DNA of 64,000 bases, taken from contig DAOUDJ010000016.1 of the NCBI GenBank assembly GCA_034430795.1, positions 13,539 through 77,538 of the forward strand, read 5' to 3'. This document shows positions 1 through 9,321 of this stretch, piece by piece. The first letter of the stretch is position 1. Every line of letters begins with the position of its first letter. The notes beneath the pieces were generated by a model, which saw only the letters and a list, made by a program, of their open reading frames with translations, ran no database searches and was not told the DNA's origin. The DNA is from E44-bin32 sp034430795 (GTDB lineage Bacteria; Chloroflexota; Anaerolineae; Anaerolineales; E44-bin32). The translations under genes and the position numbers were made by a program.

Positions 1-25
1 AAAGACGCCCCGGCGGGGCGTCTTT
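1..25. terminator. Perfect GC-rich hairpin at the window edge
   Basis: An 11-bp perfect inverted repeat (AAAGACGCCCC / GGGGCGTCTTT) encloses a GGC loop. The arms end in AAA/TTT, so it could terminate transcription in either direction. It lies just upstream of a transposase remnant, so it could also be part of a REP-type element. The gene it would terminate lies outside the window. Confidence 0.6.
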
Positions 26-52
26 ACAATTTCGAAATGGGAACACGGAACA

Positions 53-298
53 TTGGGGGCGATTATCAACCAATTTAAATCAATTTCAACGAAACGAATC
101 CGTCGTGCAGGAATAACTGCTTTCGCCTGGCAGCCTCGATTCTGCGACCACATCATCAGGAATGAAGTTGCCCTATCGCGGATACGAACCTACATACAAA
201 ACAATCCGCAGAAATGGGGGGGATCGCTAATTCTAGCGTCCCTTTACGGCTCACACGAAATGACATCGATGACGGGTACTTATGCCATTAAAAAATAG
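53..298 (+). pseudogene. C-terminal remnant of a REP-associated tyrosine transposase (RAYT, IS200/Y1 family)
   Basis: The frame is open from the window edge, and recognisable similarity starts at about base 47 (GTLGAIINQFKS). It continues through PRFCDHIIRN and SRIRTYIQNNPQKW, which matches the family pattern of a (Y/W)xHIIRxExxLxRIRxYIxxNPxxW tail. The N-terminal half with the HUH metal-binding motif is absent from the readable frame and is replaced by hairpin sequence, so this is not an active transposase. The initiator shown is only a TTG inside the frame. The final 30 residues look like random read-through. The family call rests on remembered motifs. Confidence 0.7.
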
Positions 299-318
299 CT
301 CGCTAATGCGAGCTATTT
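287..318 (-). terminator. Rho-independent terminator of the kor-hdr-etf operon
   Basis: On the minus strand an 11-bp stem (AAATAGCTCGC with GCGAGCTATTT, 4-nt loop) is followed by a short T run. It lies about 30 nt past the etfB stop codon and would end the eight-gene minus-strand operon. Confidence 0.8.
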
Positions 319-347
319 CGTGCACTTACTCTCCTTCCAAAATATCG

Positions 348-1160
348 TCAGGTAAGAATTCCCTTCAAACGCTTCGCAAGCTCCATTGCAATCTCTTCGG
401 GCGACCCCCGAAGGAATTCCTTTCGGCGCTCGCGAACTTCTGCTTCGCGCAAACCTGATACGACAGTTGGTGAACCCGTTAATCCGATGTATCCATCTTC
501 AACATCTACATCATCATGATTCCAGATTACAACTTCAGCTTCTTCAAACGCCCAGGGTTTGCGATGGAAATCAATAAATCTTGGTTCGTTCGAAGCAGTC
601 TTCACAGAGATCACCGCAGGGATGTCCACCTCTTGGATTTCATACCCGCCTTTAATTTCACGTCTCACTCGCGCGATTTGCTTCTTTTGATCAACAGATA
701 ATTTAGTAGCCAGGGTGACCTGAGGCAAGTCCAACCATTCCGCCAAACCAGGAGGGACTTGCCCGGTAGCTCCATCCGCCGATTCCTCTCCACAAAGAAT
801 GAGGTCAAAATTGCCAATCTTTTCGATCCCTTTAGCAAGCGTGTACGTTGTGGCTAATGTATCTGCGCCGGCAAACTCGCGATCGCTCATCAAAAAGAAG
901 CGCTCTGCCCCCATCGCCAAACCCACACGCAGAATAGGTTCGAAGAATGGTGGTCCCATCGAGAGGATGTTTATGCGCGCTGGCTGGTCATCCTTCAATG
1001 CCAGCGCCATCTCAAGCGCATTCATATCCGGAGGGTTGATCTCCGAACGTACACCGCTACGCTCCAAGAGTAGTGTTTCTGTATCAACACGAATCTCTTC
1101 CGATTTCGGCACGACCTTCATGCACACGACAATCTCGAGATCAGGCATGGATCGACTCAC
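348..1160 (-). CDS. etfB: Electron transfer flavoprotein beta subunit
   Basis: This is the small subunit of the heterodimeric flavoprotein that carries electrons between dehydrogenases and a quinone or Hdr-type partner in the cytoplasm. The N-terminal strand DLEIVVCMKVVPKSEEI and the ADTLATTYTLAKGI and GEESADGATGQVPPGLAEWL segments are typical of the EtfB adenine/AMP-binding fold, and 270 residues is normal. It overlaps the end of etfA by 20 bp. The start may be the GTG at 1160 or the ATG at 1148; neither has a clear Shine-Dalgarno, as expected for a translationally coupled gene. It is last in an operon with etfA, an HdrD-like and an HdrA-like protein, so its partner is probably the Hdr complex as well as an acyl-CoA dehydrogenase or quinone reductase encoded elsewhere. 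Confidence 0.9.
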   Translation of the reverse strand: MSRSMPDLEIVVCMKVVPKSEEIRVDTETLLLERSGVRSEINPPDMNALEMALALKDDQPARINILSMGPPFFEPILRVGLAMGAERFFLMSDREFAGADTLATTYTLAKGIEKIGNFDLILCGEESADGATGQVPPGLAEWLDLPQVTLATKLSVDQKKQIARVRREIKGGYEIQEVDIPAVISVKTASNEPRFIDFHRKPWAFEEAEVVIWNHDDVDVEDGYIGLTGSPTVVSGLREAEVRERRKEFLRGSPEEIAMELAKRLKGILT

Positions 1161-2163
1161 GTTCGCGTTGTAACGCTTTGATTAGTGCAGGCAGGATTTT
1201 ATGCGCATTCCCGACAATGCAGTAGTCAGCATGGTTAAAGATTGGGGCTTCCGGGTCCGTATTAATGGCGATAATCGTTTCCGCATCCTGGATCCCAACG
1301 ATAAAGTGGAACGCCCCGCTGATACCAAAATTTAACACCACTTTCGGTCGACAGACGACGCCTGTTTGACCTACCTGCCTCTCTCGCTCAATATGCCCTT
1401 CATCAACTGGCGGTCTTGTAGCGCCGACTTCGCCATTGACCAACTCCGCCAGTTCTCGCAAGCTTGCAAAATCACCATCGATCCCTCGCCCTCCACAGAT
1501 CAGCACTGGTGCTTGCGTGAGATCAACCCCTTCGCCAACTTGCCGCTCGACAATACGTGAGCGGATGTTTGCTTTCTTGAGCTTTACCTTCATCGCCACC
1601 AGATCCCCCTGTCTACTAGGATCAGGCTTGTTCGCAACGAATACCCCAGGACGAACGGTGGACATCTGCGGGCAATGCTCTGCCGATTCAAGGAGTGCGA
1701 TCACACCACCACCAAAACCAGTTACCTCGCTGATAAGCACGCCGCGATCCTCGTCCAAGATTAGATCCGTGCAGTCCGCATTCAATCCTGTCCTCAGCCG
1801 TACTGCAAGCCGCCCTGCCAGATCACGTCCATTCGCTGTAGCACCGAGCAAGAATACACTGGGTTTCCCTTCCTTAATCGCCTGCATTGTAGCGTGGGAA
1901 TAACCGCAGACATCGAATTGCCCCAGTAACGGATGCTCAAGAAGCCAAATCTCATCAGCGCCGTATGAATAGGCTTGATTTGCCCGATCCGACACATCAC
2001 TTCCCAACAGTAAACCACAAAGTGTCCACCCCGCTCGATCCGCTAAATCGCGCCCTTTTGACAAAAGCTCAACGGATACGCTTGCAAAACCATCACCTTC
2101 TATCTCCAGGAACACCCATAGAGCTTTATTCGCTTCAGACGGAGCGTACAGCGAGGCGACCAC
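1141..2163 (-). CDS. etfA: Electron transfer flavoprotein alpha subunit
   Basis: This FAD-binding subunit of EtfAB has a variable N-terminal half and a strongly conserved C-terminal FAD domain. That domain includes GATRPPVDEGHIERERQVGQ, then VVLNFGISGAFHFIVGIQ, then INTDPEAPIFNHADYCIVGN, the canonical EtfA signature. Its 340 residues fit the family. The start is a GTG with a GGAGGAG sequence upstream, 6 bp after the hdrD-like gene. No extra 4Fe-4S domain is visible. Whether this Etf bifurcates or is a plain carrier cannot be read from the sequence alone; linkage to hdrA/hdrD and a ferredoxin-dependent oxidoreductase suggests exchange between ferredoxin-level and quinone or acyl-CoA-level electrons. 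Confidence 0.93.
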   Translation of the reverse strand: MVASLYAPSEANKALWVFLEIEGDGFASVSVELLSKGRDLADRAGWTLCGLLLGSDVSDRANQAYSYGADEIWLLEHPLLGQFDVCGYSHATMQAIKEGKPSVFLLGATANGRDLAGRLAVRLRTGLNADCTDLILDEDRGVLISEVTGFGGGVIALLESAEHCPQMSTVRPGVFVANKPDPSRQGDLVAMKVKLKKANIRSRIVERQVGEGVDLTQAPVLICGGRGIDGDFASLRELAELVNGEVGATRPPVDEGHIERERQVGQTGVVCRPKVVLNFGISGAFHFIVGIQDAETIIAINTDPEAPIFNHADYCIVGNAHKILPALIKALQRERESIHA

Positions 2164-2169
2164 TAGATA

Positions 2170-3360
2170 CTACTCCTCCACCACATCATTCTTCGACTCT
2201 TGACCCAAAGCCATTTGCGCTATCTCCGCAATATCACGCACCTTAATCTTCGCAACCCCCATGCTCCCGATTGAATCCTCCAAGCAGGAGATGCACAGAG
2301 GACATGCTGTCGCTATGATATCGGCACCAACGTCAAGCGCCTCCTGGACACGTAAATCGGAGAAGCGCTCACCCGGTGGAGTCTCCATCCACATTCGCCC
2401 CCCACCCCCACCGCAGCAGAGTGTATCGGGTCCAGAGTGTGGCATCTCTATAACATGTGTACCTGGGATGGATTCCAAAACTACCCTTGGGGAATGGGTA
2501 ATCTCATTCACCCGTCCAAGCAGGCACGGATCGTGAAAAGAAATTTTCGAGGGAAGACTCCCGACTAATGCTAGGCGATCTGCTTCGATCAGGTCAGCGA
2601 TGTATTCGGTGTAGTGGACCGGCTCAAAAGATTCGTTTACACGCGGATAGTGATTCTTGAACACATCGTAGCAATGTGGAGATAGCATGACCAATTTACC
2701 CACACCATTTATTTCGAAGATATCTATGGCATGTTGTGCCACATCTTGGAAATACGGGGAGTGTCCGAGCCGTAGAACGGCTTCCCCACAGCATGGTTCT
2801 TCCTCTCCCAAAATGCCGAAACTTACATCTGCAGCTCTCAGCAGCTGCACAATCGCTCGTGCAACAGATTGCGCCCTGCTATCATAGGAAGCCGTACAAC
2901 CGAAATACAGTAAGATCTCATGTTTGGAAGAGTCATATGTCTGGAGTTCGAGACCCTCTGCCCAATCCATCCGTTGTGAGGGTGGTTGTGACAGTGGATT
3001 GTTATTCCAATAAACCGACCAAAGAACTGGCGTTAATCCGGCAGGGGTCTTACGCCCCTCCCAGAGCAGTTGTCGAAGACTCTGAAAGACCTCCACGATC
3101 GGCACGCCCCTCGGGCAGTAGATTTCACACTGCCCGCAGGCGGTGCAGAGCCAGATCGCTTCCTCGGCCTCCAATAACCCCAACTGCGCGCCGCGCATAA
3201 TGGATCGCACTGATAAGGGATCGTCCCGTACTAATCCCCAAGGACAGGCCGCCGTGCAAACGCCACATTGATAACATGGCGCGGCTTTGCCATCCGTGAT
3301 CTCGATCAGCTCTTCCCACAGAGCATCGTCGATTTCGATTGGTCCCTTGTCAACCGTCAT
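2170..3360 (-). CDS. hdrD: HdrD-like (fused HdrC-HdrB) iron-sulfur protein
   Basis: The N-terminal HdrC part has two 4Fe-4S motifs, CYQCGVCTAACP (about residue 29) and CTACGQCEIYCP (about residue 72). The C-terminal part has two CCG (HdrB-type) domains: FGCTASYD with PCCGEAVLRLG, and HDPCLLGR with CCGGGGGRMW and CPLC. This layout is that of HdrD and related soluble Hdr-like proteins, which in methanogens reduce a disulfide at a non-cubane cluster. No disulfide substrate is evident here, so it is more likely an electron-transfer module linking HdrA to EtfAB. There are no membrane segments. The gene lies 46 bp after hdrA and 6 bp before etfA. Confidence 0.88.
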   Translation of the reverse strand: MTVDKGPIEIDDALWEELIEITDGKAAPCYQCGVCTAACPWGLVRDDPLSVRSIMRGAQLGLLEAEEAIWLCTACGQCEIYCPRGVPIVEVFQSLRQLLWEGRKTPAGLTPVLWSVYWNNNPLSQPPSQRMDWAEGLELQTYDSSKHEILLYFGCTASYDSRAQSVARAIVQLLRAADVSFGILGEEEPCCGEAVLRLGHSPYFQDVAQHAIDIFEINGVGKLVMLSPHCYDVFKNHYPRVNESFEPVHYTEYIADLIEADRLALVGSLPSKISFHDPCLLGRVNEITHSPRVVLESIPGTHVIEMPHSGPDTLCCGGGGGRMWMETPPGERFSDLRVQEALDVGADIIATACPLCISCLEDSIGSMGVAKIKVRDIAEIAQMALGQESKNDVVEE

Positions 3361-3406
3361 AGAATAAATCGTTCCTTACGAGAGGATCGCATTCTCGATC
3401 TCTCGT

Positions 3407-6400
3407 TCAATCTGCACCTTCAGTTGTAAGAGTCTCTGAAATTTTTTGGATGACCTCATCCATTTCCGCTATCTTCTCCGCGAACTCTTTCCCTTCTGCA
3501 GCGGAGATCCATTGCAACTGCAGCCGGTCGGGCTCAATCCCTTTCCTTTCGTATTTCCTCTGCCAGTGTTTGAAACGTTTCCATGTCAATCGGTTGGCGA
3601 AGTTATAGTGACAATCAGATCCGGTATCGGTCAGGCGGCAACCAGTTATGAGGACTGCCCCCGCTCCCTGCTCAAATGCCCGCGCAACGAAATCTTCCTC
3701 AAAACGCGCTGAGCACATGGTTCGGATAATCCGAGCTGAAGTGGGGTATTGCCTTTTCTCGATCCCTGCCAGGTCTGCTCCTGCATAAGAGCACCAGTTA
3801 CAGGTAAAGACAAGACACTTTTCCTCTGCCTTCTCAGCCAGAGCGGCATCAACCTGTGCCATAATCTGTGATTTTGTGAAGTAAGGCATATCAATAGCAT
3901 CGAAATTGCATTCGGCTGCACACGTTCCGCACCCCATGCAGGCTGCCTCAAGGATTATTACTTTCCCCTCTCCCACAGGACCTGTCGCCTCGATGGCGTT
4001 GTATGGGCACACCTTCACGCAACGCATACAACCGATGCATAGTTCTTCGTTGACAACAGCAGTTAGCGGCTCTTTCTCAATGACTCCGCGGGATAAAAGC
4101 GCCCCAGCCTTCCCTGACGCAGCGAGTGCCTGTGCCACCGATTCGCGTACATCCTTCGCCCCTTGGGCAGCACCAGCTAAGTAAATACCCTGGTTCGCGG
4201 TTTCGGCAGGTCCCAATTTTGGATGCAGTTCCATAAGGAATCCATCCTCGCTGTGGGAGAGCTTGAGCTGATCGGAGAGCGCATCCTCCTGAGGTCGTAG
4301 TCCCACAACCAGGACCAGCAATTCGGTGGGAATTCGCACCTTCACTCCAAGAAATTCATCATCTAATTCGACATACTCATCTTGAAAAGTGATCGCATCC
4401 TGAGGTGGACGATCCGCATCGTACCGGAAAAACTGTACACCCGCGGACATCGCATGTTCGTACAACTCCTCCGCCTGACGGCTGTAGGTGCGGATATCCT
4501 TCGCTACGATGCGGACCTTCTTCCCCATCTCTCGCAGCTGCAGTGCTTGCGCGATCATCGAGGTGCAGCAATATCGAGAGCACCCTTTTCCTTCCTGCCT
4601 TGAACCGACGCAGGAAATGAATGTGATCTTTTCCGCTTCCAACGTCTCTCGCTCAAGAATGGATTCCAGATCCAAATTTGTGATCACTTTGGAATTCGAA
4701 CCGTATGAAAATTCCTGCGGGACATAGGGTACAGATCCGGTCGCGATGACAACCGCACCGACATCAAGAGTCTGTTCATCATCCAGTAATGCGGTGAAAC
4801 TGCCCACGTACCCACCGATCGTCTCGATCGTTGTGCCAAGGTGAACATAAGCACCGCTCGCTTCTAGATCTTTAATTTTCGCCTGGAGGAGGTCCTCTGC
4901 AGGGATATCAGCCGGCGCGATTCGATGCAATTGATTAAGGGTACCGCCCAGGCGATCTGTTTTCTCAATAAGGTGTGTTTCGAAGCCCTGATGGGCGAGC
5001 GCGGCTGCAGCACTCATTCCTGCAATACCCCCGCCGACTACAAGAACGCGCTGGGTTAACGGCAAATGACTGATCTCAAGTGGTTCGAGTTTGCGCGCTT
5101 TCTCAACTGCCATCGATACCATATCGATGGCTTTTACTGTTGCAGCTTCCTTGTCGAACTTATGCACCCAAGAATCCATATTGCGGATATTGGACATTTC
5201 CAATAGGAACGGATTCAGACCCGCTCGAATGAGCACACCACGAAATATCGATTCATGTGTCTTGGGTGAACATGCTGCAATCACTACACGATTGATCCCA
5301 TGCTCACGGATCGCGTCCTCGATTTCCTTCTGAGTATTACCCGCGCAGGAGAACATCTGGGCTGAAGTGAAAACGACATCTGGCATATCCTTTGATGCTT
5401 CAATGACACGCTCTATGTTTACAACCCCGGCGATGTTGCTGCCGCAGTGGCACACAAAAACACCCACTTGCGGAATATCAATGTCCTCCATTGGCTCGAT
5501 TTCGGGCGCTTCTGGCCATGAACGATCGGTTACGAACCGCAGTGCTAGAGATGCCGCGCCGCTCCCTTCCGCCACGCTATCAGGGATATCTTTAGGTCCG
5601 CTAGCACACCCAGCCGCATATATACCCGGTCGCGTAGTCACGATCAAACCACCCTGCTCTTCGAGCGAGCATATAAAACCGTCCCCATCTAGCTCTATAC
5701 CGAGCGTCTCCGCTAATTGAGGGAGACCCGTTGGGGGCGAGACCGCATTCGCCAGGACGACCATATCGTAATCATACTCAGCTATCTCTGAGCGCTTTGT
5801 ATCCTCATAGCGAACGCGAATCTTGCCATCACCATTGTTGGAAATCCTTGAGGGCCGCGTACGGATGAAGTTCGCCCCCTCATCTCTCGTGCGCTCTAGA
5901 AAACCATCGAAACCCTTACCATATGCCCGCAGATCCATGTACATGACATCTACATGTTCAATACCATGATCCACAGCCTGATAAGCATGCTTGATTGAGT
6001 ACATGCAGCAGAAGCGGGAACAATAGGGGTGGTGTCTCTGGTCTCTGGAGCCAACACAAAGCACAAAGAGGATTTTATGTGGATGCTCACCATTAGAAAG
6101 ACGTAATATCTCACCATCTGTCGGACCGGCGGAGTTTACCAAACGCTCAAACTCAAGCGCGGTGAGGATATCTGGGTGTGTCCCATATCCAAATTCACGC
6201 ATCTTGCGCGGGTCGAAACTGTCATATCCTACAGCGACAACAACCGCAGCCACTTCAGCTCTGATGATCCGCTCCTGTGGTACGAGAAAATCGATCGCAC
6301 CAGGCAAGCACGCCTCTTTACACCGGTTACAGGGGATGTAATTTGGTGGTGTATTCAGGCAGGAATCCATATCGATGACGTAGGGTCCCGGTACCGCCTG

Positions 6401-6811
6401 AGGTATTGGGGTGTAGATTGCTCGTCGGGATGCCATTCCTGAATCGTACTCATTAGGCAGAACAACCGGGCAAACCTGGGTGCATTCACCACAGCGTGTG
6501 CATGCATCCGTCACGTAACGCGCACGTTGCCGGATGGCTACACGAAAACGCCCAGGCTCACCTTCAATCTCTACCAACTCAGCCATCGAGATGATTTCGA
6601 TATTCTGATGAAGATCAACCTCCGACATTTTTGGAGCTTCGATGCAGATTGAGCAGTCGAGGGTTGGGAAGTTCTTATCAAGAACTGCCATGACCCCACC
6701 GATGGTTGCCTCACGCTCGATGAGCATTACATGTGCGCCAGATTCAGCAAGGTCAAGCGAAGCTTGAATACCAGCAATACCACCACCCAGAACTAAGATA
6801 GTATCGCTCAT
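3407..6811 (-). CDS. hdrA: Giant HdrA-like flavoprotein, tandem HdrA modules plus ferredoxin and MvhD domains
   Basis: At 1134 residues this is far longer than a standard HdrA (about 650). In order it shows: a first FAD-binding module (GGGIAGIQASLDLAESG near residue 10); an inserted 4Fe-4S motif CTRCGECTQVCP near 103; a first HdrA cysteine cluster CVGSRDQRHHPYCSRFCC; a HdrA-type segment starting VFVCHCGSNIAGVVNIE; a second FAD module (VVGGGIAGMSAAAAL near 590) with CVGSRQEGKGCSRYCC; two ferredoxin motifs, CIGCMRCVKVCP and CMGCGTCAAEC (about 925-960); and a C-terminal MvhD-like domain (FTCNWCSYAGADLAG to about 1110). It resembles a QmoA-like and a QmoB-like protein joined in one chain. The start overlaps korC by 4 bp. 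The likely role is a flavin hub between ferredoxin (Kor), the HdrD-like protein and EtfAB; actual bifurcation is inferred. Confidence 0.9.
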   Translation of the reverse strand: MSDTILVLGGGIAGIQASLDLAESGAHVMLIEREATIGGVMAVLDKNFPTLDCSICIEAPKMSEVDLHQNIEIISMAELVEIEGEPGRFRVAIRQRARYVTDACTRCGECTQVCPVVLPNEYDSGMASRRAIYTPIPQAVPGPYVIDMDSCLNTPPNYIPCNRCKEACLPGAIDFLVPQERIIRAEVAAVVVAVGYDSFDPRKMREFGYGTHPDILTALEFERLVNSAGPTDGEILRLSNGEHPHKILFVLCVGSRDQRHHPYCSRFCCMYSIKHAYQAVDHGIEHVDVMYMDLRAYGKGFDGFLERTRDEGANFIRTRPSRISNNGDGKIRVRYEDTKRSEIAEYDYDMVVLANAVSPPTGLPQLAETLGIELDGDGFICSLEEQGGLIVTTRPGIYAAGCASGPKDIPDSVAEGSGAASLALRFVTDRSWPEAPEIEPMEDIDIPQVGVFVCHCGSNIAGVVNIERVIEASKDMPDVVFTSAQMFSCAGNTQKEIEDAIREHGINRVVIAACSPKTHESIFRGVLIRAGLNPFLLEMSNIRNMDSWVHKFDKEAATVKAIDMVSMAVEKARKLEPLEISHLPLTQRVLVVGGGIAGMSAAAALAHQGFETHLIEKTDRLGGTLNQLHRIAPADIPAEDLLQAKIKDLEASGAYVHLGTTIETIGGYVGSFTALLDDEQTLDVGAVVIATGSVPYVPQEFSYGSNSKVITNLDLESILERETLEAEKITFISCVGSRQEGKGCSRYCCTSMIAQALQLREMGKKVRIVAKDIRTYSRQAEELYEHAMSAGVQFFRYDADRPPQDAITFQDEYVELDDEFLGVKVRIPTELLVLVVGLRPQEDALSDQLKLSHSEDGFLMELHPKLGPAETANQGIYLAGAAQGAKDVRESVAQALAASGKAGALLSRGVIEKEPLTAVVNEELCIGCMRCVKVCPYNAIEATGPVGEGKVIILEAACMGCGTCAAECNFDAIDMPYFTKSQIMAQVDAALAEKAEEKCLVFTCNWCSYAGADLAGIEKRQYPTSARIIRTMCSARFEEDFVARAFEQGAGAVLITGCRLTDTGSDCHYNFANRLTWKRFKHWQRKYERKGIEPDRLQLQWISAAEGKEFAEKIAEMDEVIQKISETLTTEGAD

Positions 6812-7347
6812 GAGCCGCGTTCCTCAACTTTTGCGTAAGCGAAACCCAACTCGAAGGCTTCCAGGTTAAGCGCAAGGGTCTTCGGTTTTACCGACGTTCG
6901 AATTGCCTCCTCCAGCGCCTTACGGGTGACGACATCTGAGATCGCACAGAAGTACCCCAAAATAATCACGTTTGCCACGATTCGTCGGTTCAAATCTTCT
7001 GCTAACTTCGTTGCAGGAATCCGCAACGGCTCATCCCCTGGTTTCGGAGTTACCAAACTTTCATCGATAATGATTACAGCTTCTGGTTTCGTCTCACCTC
7101 GGTAACGTTTATATCCCTCCTGCGAGAGTGCAATCAGAACATCTGCTTTCTGCACAAAGGGGTAGGCAATCGGCTGATCCGCGACAACGATACTGGAAGA
7201 AGATGCACCACCACGCGCTTCAGGGCCATACGATTGGGTCATCACGGCTTCAAGATCTTGATAGAGAGCGAACGCTTTCCCCAGCAGAAATCCCGCCAGG
7301 ATGACACCCTGCCCTCCGAAACCTGAGATGCGTATCTCCTGCCTCAC
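6808..7347 (-). CDS. korC: 2-oxoacid:ferredoxin oxidoreductase, gamma subunit
   Basis: The N-terminus RISGFGGQGVILAGFLLGKA and the segment TQSYGPEARGGASSSSIVVA are the signature of the gamma (POR/KOR_C) subunit, and 179 residues is normal. It overlaps both neighbours by 4 bp (korB before, hdrA after), so translation is coupled. It is one of the four subunits of the enzyme that interconverts a 2-oxoacid plus CoA with acyl-CoA, CO2 and reduced ferredoxin. The 2-oxoglutarate assignment follows from four-subunit organisation and the TCA-type genes next door; 2-oxoisovalerate or another 2-oxoacid is possible. Confidence 0.88.
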   Translation of the reverse strand: MRQEIRISGFGGQGVILAGFLLGKAFALYQDLEAVMTQSYGPEARGGASSSSIVVADQPIAYPFVQKADVLIALSQEGYKRYRGETKPEAVIIIDESLVTPKPGDEPLRIPATKLAEDLNRRIVANVIILGYFCAISDVVTRKALEEAIRTSVKPKTLALNLEAFELGFAYAKVEERGS

Positions 7348-8174
7348 GCCTCATCCTCCATGTGTATTGGTTGATATGCAGGCGCATCTCTGTCGATAAA
7401 TCGACCGACATAAATCGGTTGGTCCTCCCTTAAATCGATCCCGAGCTGATCCAGAGGGGTGTCCGGTTTGTGTACACAGCGCTCCCGATACAGAATCATT
7501 TCATCGACCCCTTGCTCAAGATCATTAGACTTACCGAATCCGATGGGGCATGGAGCAAGAACTTCTATGAAAGAGAAACCCGGTTTATTGAATGCGTAAA
7601 GCACGTCATCGATGACCTGCCGTACATGTATCGTGGTCCAACGCGAGACGAAGTTCGCTCCTGCTGCAGCGAGAAGGTATGCAAGGTTAAAGGGATGCTC
7701 CGGACATCCGTATACTGAGGTTGTACTTATTGCGCCGTATGGAGTCGTCGGTCCCATCTGTCCCCCGGTCATTCCATAATTGAAGTTATTCGCGCAGATA
7801 ACTGTGATATCGACATTACGCCGTGCGGCGTGAATGAGATGATTTCCGCCAATCGCCGCCAGATCGCCATCGCCGCTAAATACAGTTACACATAACTCTG
7901 GGTTGGCTAATTTCAAACCCGCAGCGAAAGGAATTCCCCGACCATGTGTCGTATGGTAGGAGTCAATGTTCATGTACCCAGCCACACGACCAGAGCAGCC
8001 AATCCCCGAAACAACAATATGATTCTCAAGGTCAATTCCTGACTTGATGATCGCCTGCGCATAGCAGCGCATCACAATCCCAATACCGCAGCCCGGACAC
8101 CAGATATGCGGCATCCGATCCGCGCGGATCAGACCATCAAGAGGATGCTTTTCAACGAGAAGGGGTTGAACCAT
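7344..8174 (-). CDS. korB: 2-oxoacid:ferredoxin oxidoreductase, beta (TPP-binding) subunit
   Basis: The protein carries the cluster/TPP region WCPGCGIGIVMRC, then SGIGCSGRVAGYM, then the TPP-Mg motif FSGDGDLAAIGGNHLIHA with ANNFNYGMTGGQ, all typical of KorB/PorB beta subunits. I chose the ATG at 8174 (MVQPLLVEKH), which has a GAGG 9 nt upstream inside the end of korA, rather than the TTG at 8201. The start overlaps korA by 23 bp. It supplies the thiamine-diphosphate active site with KorA, KorC and KorD. Confidence 0.9.
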   Translation of the reverse strand: MVQPLLVEKHPLDGLIRADRMPHIWCPGCGIGIVMRCYAQAIIKSGIDLENHIVVSGIGCSGRVAGYMNIDSYHTTHGRGIPFAAGLKLANPELCVTVFSGDGDLAAIGGNHLIHAARRNVDITVICANNFNYGMTGGQMGPTTPYGAISTTSVYGCPEHPFNLAYLLAAAGANFVSRWTTIHVRQVIDDVLYAFNKPGFSFIEVLAPCPIGFGKSNDLEQGVDEMILYRERCVHKPDTPLDQLGIDLREDQPIYVGRFIDRDAPAYQPIHMEDEA

Positions 8175-9321
8175 TCTTGATTGCCTCTTCAATCGCTTCA
8201 AGGATCGGCTCAGGCGCGATCATCGCGCCCCCAGCATGGTTTACGCCAAGTACCGGCTGTTCGACGTGTCGTTCAACCTCACGGATCATTTGACCCAGAT
8301 TCATTTCTGCCATAATAAACGCATCCGCATCCTGCGCCAGATCGCGAATGAGCTGCTCTGCAAACGGCCAAACAGAGATAAGCCGCAGCAACCCCACCGG
8401 CAGTCCACGCGCGCGAGCGACACGTACAGCTCTTCTTGCTGAACGTGCAGTGCTTCCAAAAGAGATAACCACGACTCGCGCGCCTTCTAGATGGAACGCT
8501 TCTGTACGAATTAAATCCTTTGAATTTCGGTTGATCTTCTCAACCAGCCTGGTAACCAAAGCATGATGTGTATCGGCAGACATTTCTGGATAGCCGCGTT
8601 CGTCATGTGTCAAACCCGTGAAATGTACCCGATATCCCTCCCCGGCATGAGCCAAAGGCGGCACAAGGTCATCATCAAGCGCTTCAAACGGTTTGAATTC
8701 CTTTTTAGATTCATTTGGGCGCTTTCTTCCCCAGTATGGGATCTGATCAGCTTCTGGGATTTCGACCCGTTCCACCATATGCCCAACCACTTCATCCGCC
8801 AAGAGCAAAACTGGAATACGATATCGATCGGCGACGTTGAAACTGTGTACGGTTAGATCAAAGAACTCCTGAGGCGACCATGGAGCATACGCAACAACGC
8901 CGTAATCGCCGTGCGATCCCCACCTGGCTTGCATGACATCAGCCTGACCCGGCAGCGTTGGAAGACCAGTTGAAGGAGACCCTCGCTGAACATTTACGAC
9001 GAGGCATGGAAGCTCCATCATCGCCGCCAGCCCGATGTTTTCCATCATGAGGCTGAAGCCTGGACCCGATGTCGCCGTCATTGCCCTAGCACCAGCTGCA
9101 GAAGCGCCAAGCACGGTTGCCATGCTTCCCATCTCGTCTTCCATTTGAATGTAAACACCCCCAATATGAGGCATCCGACGAGAAAGACGTTCTGCAATTT
9201 CCGTAGATGGCGTGATTGGGTAACCACCAAAGAAACGGCAGCCTGCAGCGATTGCTCCCTCTGCGCAGGCATGATCACCGTTCATGAAGTGGCTACCCGT
9301 CAGGATATGGCTGGAAGTCAT
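8152..9321 (-). CDS. korA: 2-oxoacid:ferredoxin oxidoreductase, alpha subunit
   Basis: The 389-residue alpha subunit has no fused gamma domain, consistent with a separate korC. It starts HFMNGDHACAEGAIAAGC and contains FFGGYPITPSTEIAERL, EDEMGSMATVLGASAAGAR and TATSGPGFSLMMENIG, which are conserved pyrimidine-domain motifs of the alpha chain. The C-terminal part has the transketolase-like domain and ends with NHAGGAMIAPE. It overlaps korD by 4 bp. A second, differently organised 2-oxoacid oxidoreductase occurs at 36.1-39.0 kb, so substrate division between the two is likely. Confidence 0.92.
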   Translation of the reverse strand: MTSSHILTGSHFMNGDHACAEGAIAAGCRFFGGYPITPSTEIAERLSRRMPHIGGVYIQMEDEMGSMATVLGASAAGARAMTATSGPGFSLMMENIGLAAMMELPCLVVNVQRGSPSTGLPTLPGQADVMQARWGSHGDYGVVAYAPWSPQEFFDLTVHSFNVADRYRIPVLLLADEVVGHMVERVEIPEADQIPYWGRKRPNESKKEFKPFEALDDDLVPPLAHAGEGYRVHFTGLTHDERGYPEMSADTHHALVTRLVEKINRNSKDLIRTEAFHLEGARVVVISFGSTARSARRAVRVARARGLPVGLLRLISVWPFAEQLIRDLAQDADAFIMAEMNLGQMIREVERHVEQPVLGVNHAGGAMIAPEPILEAIEEAIKNGSTPSR

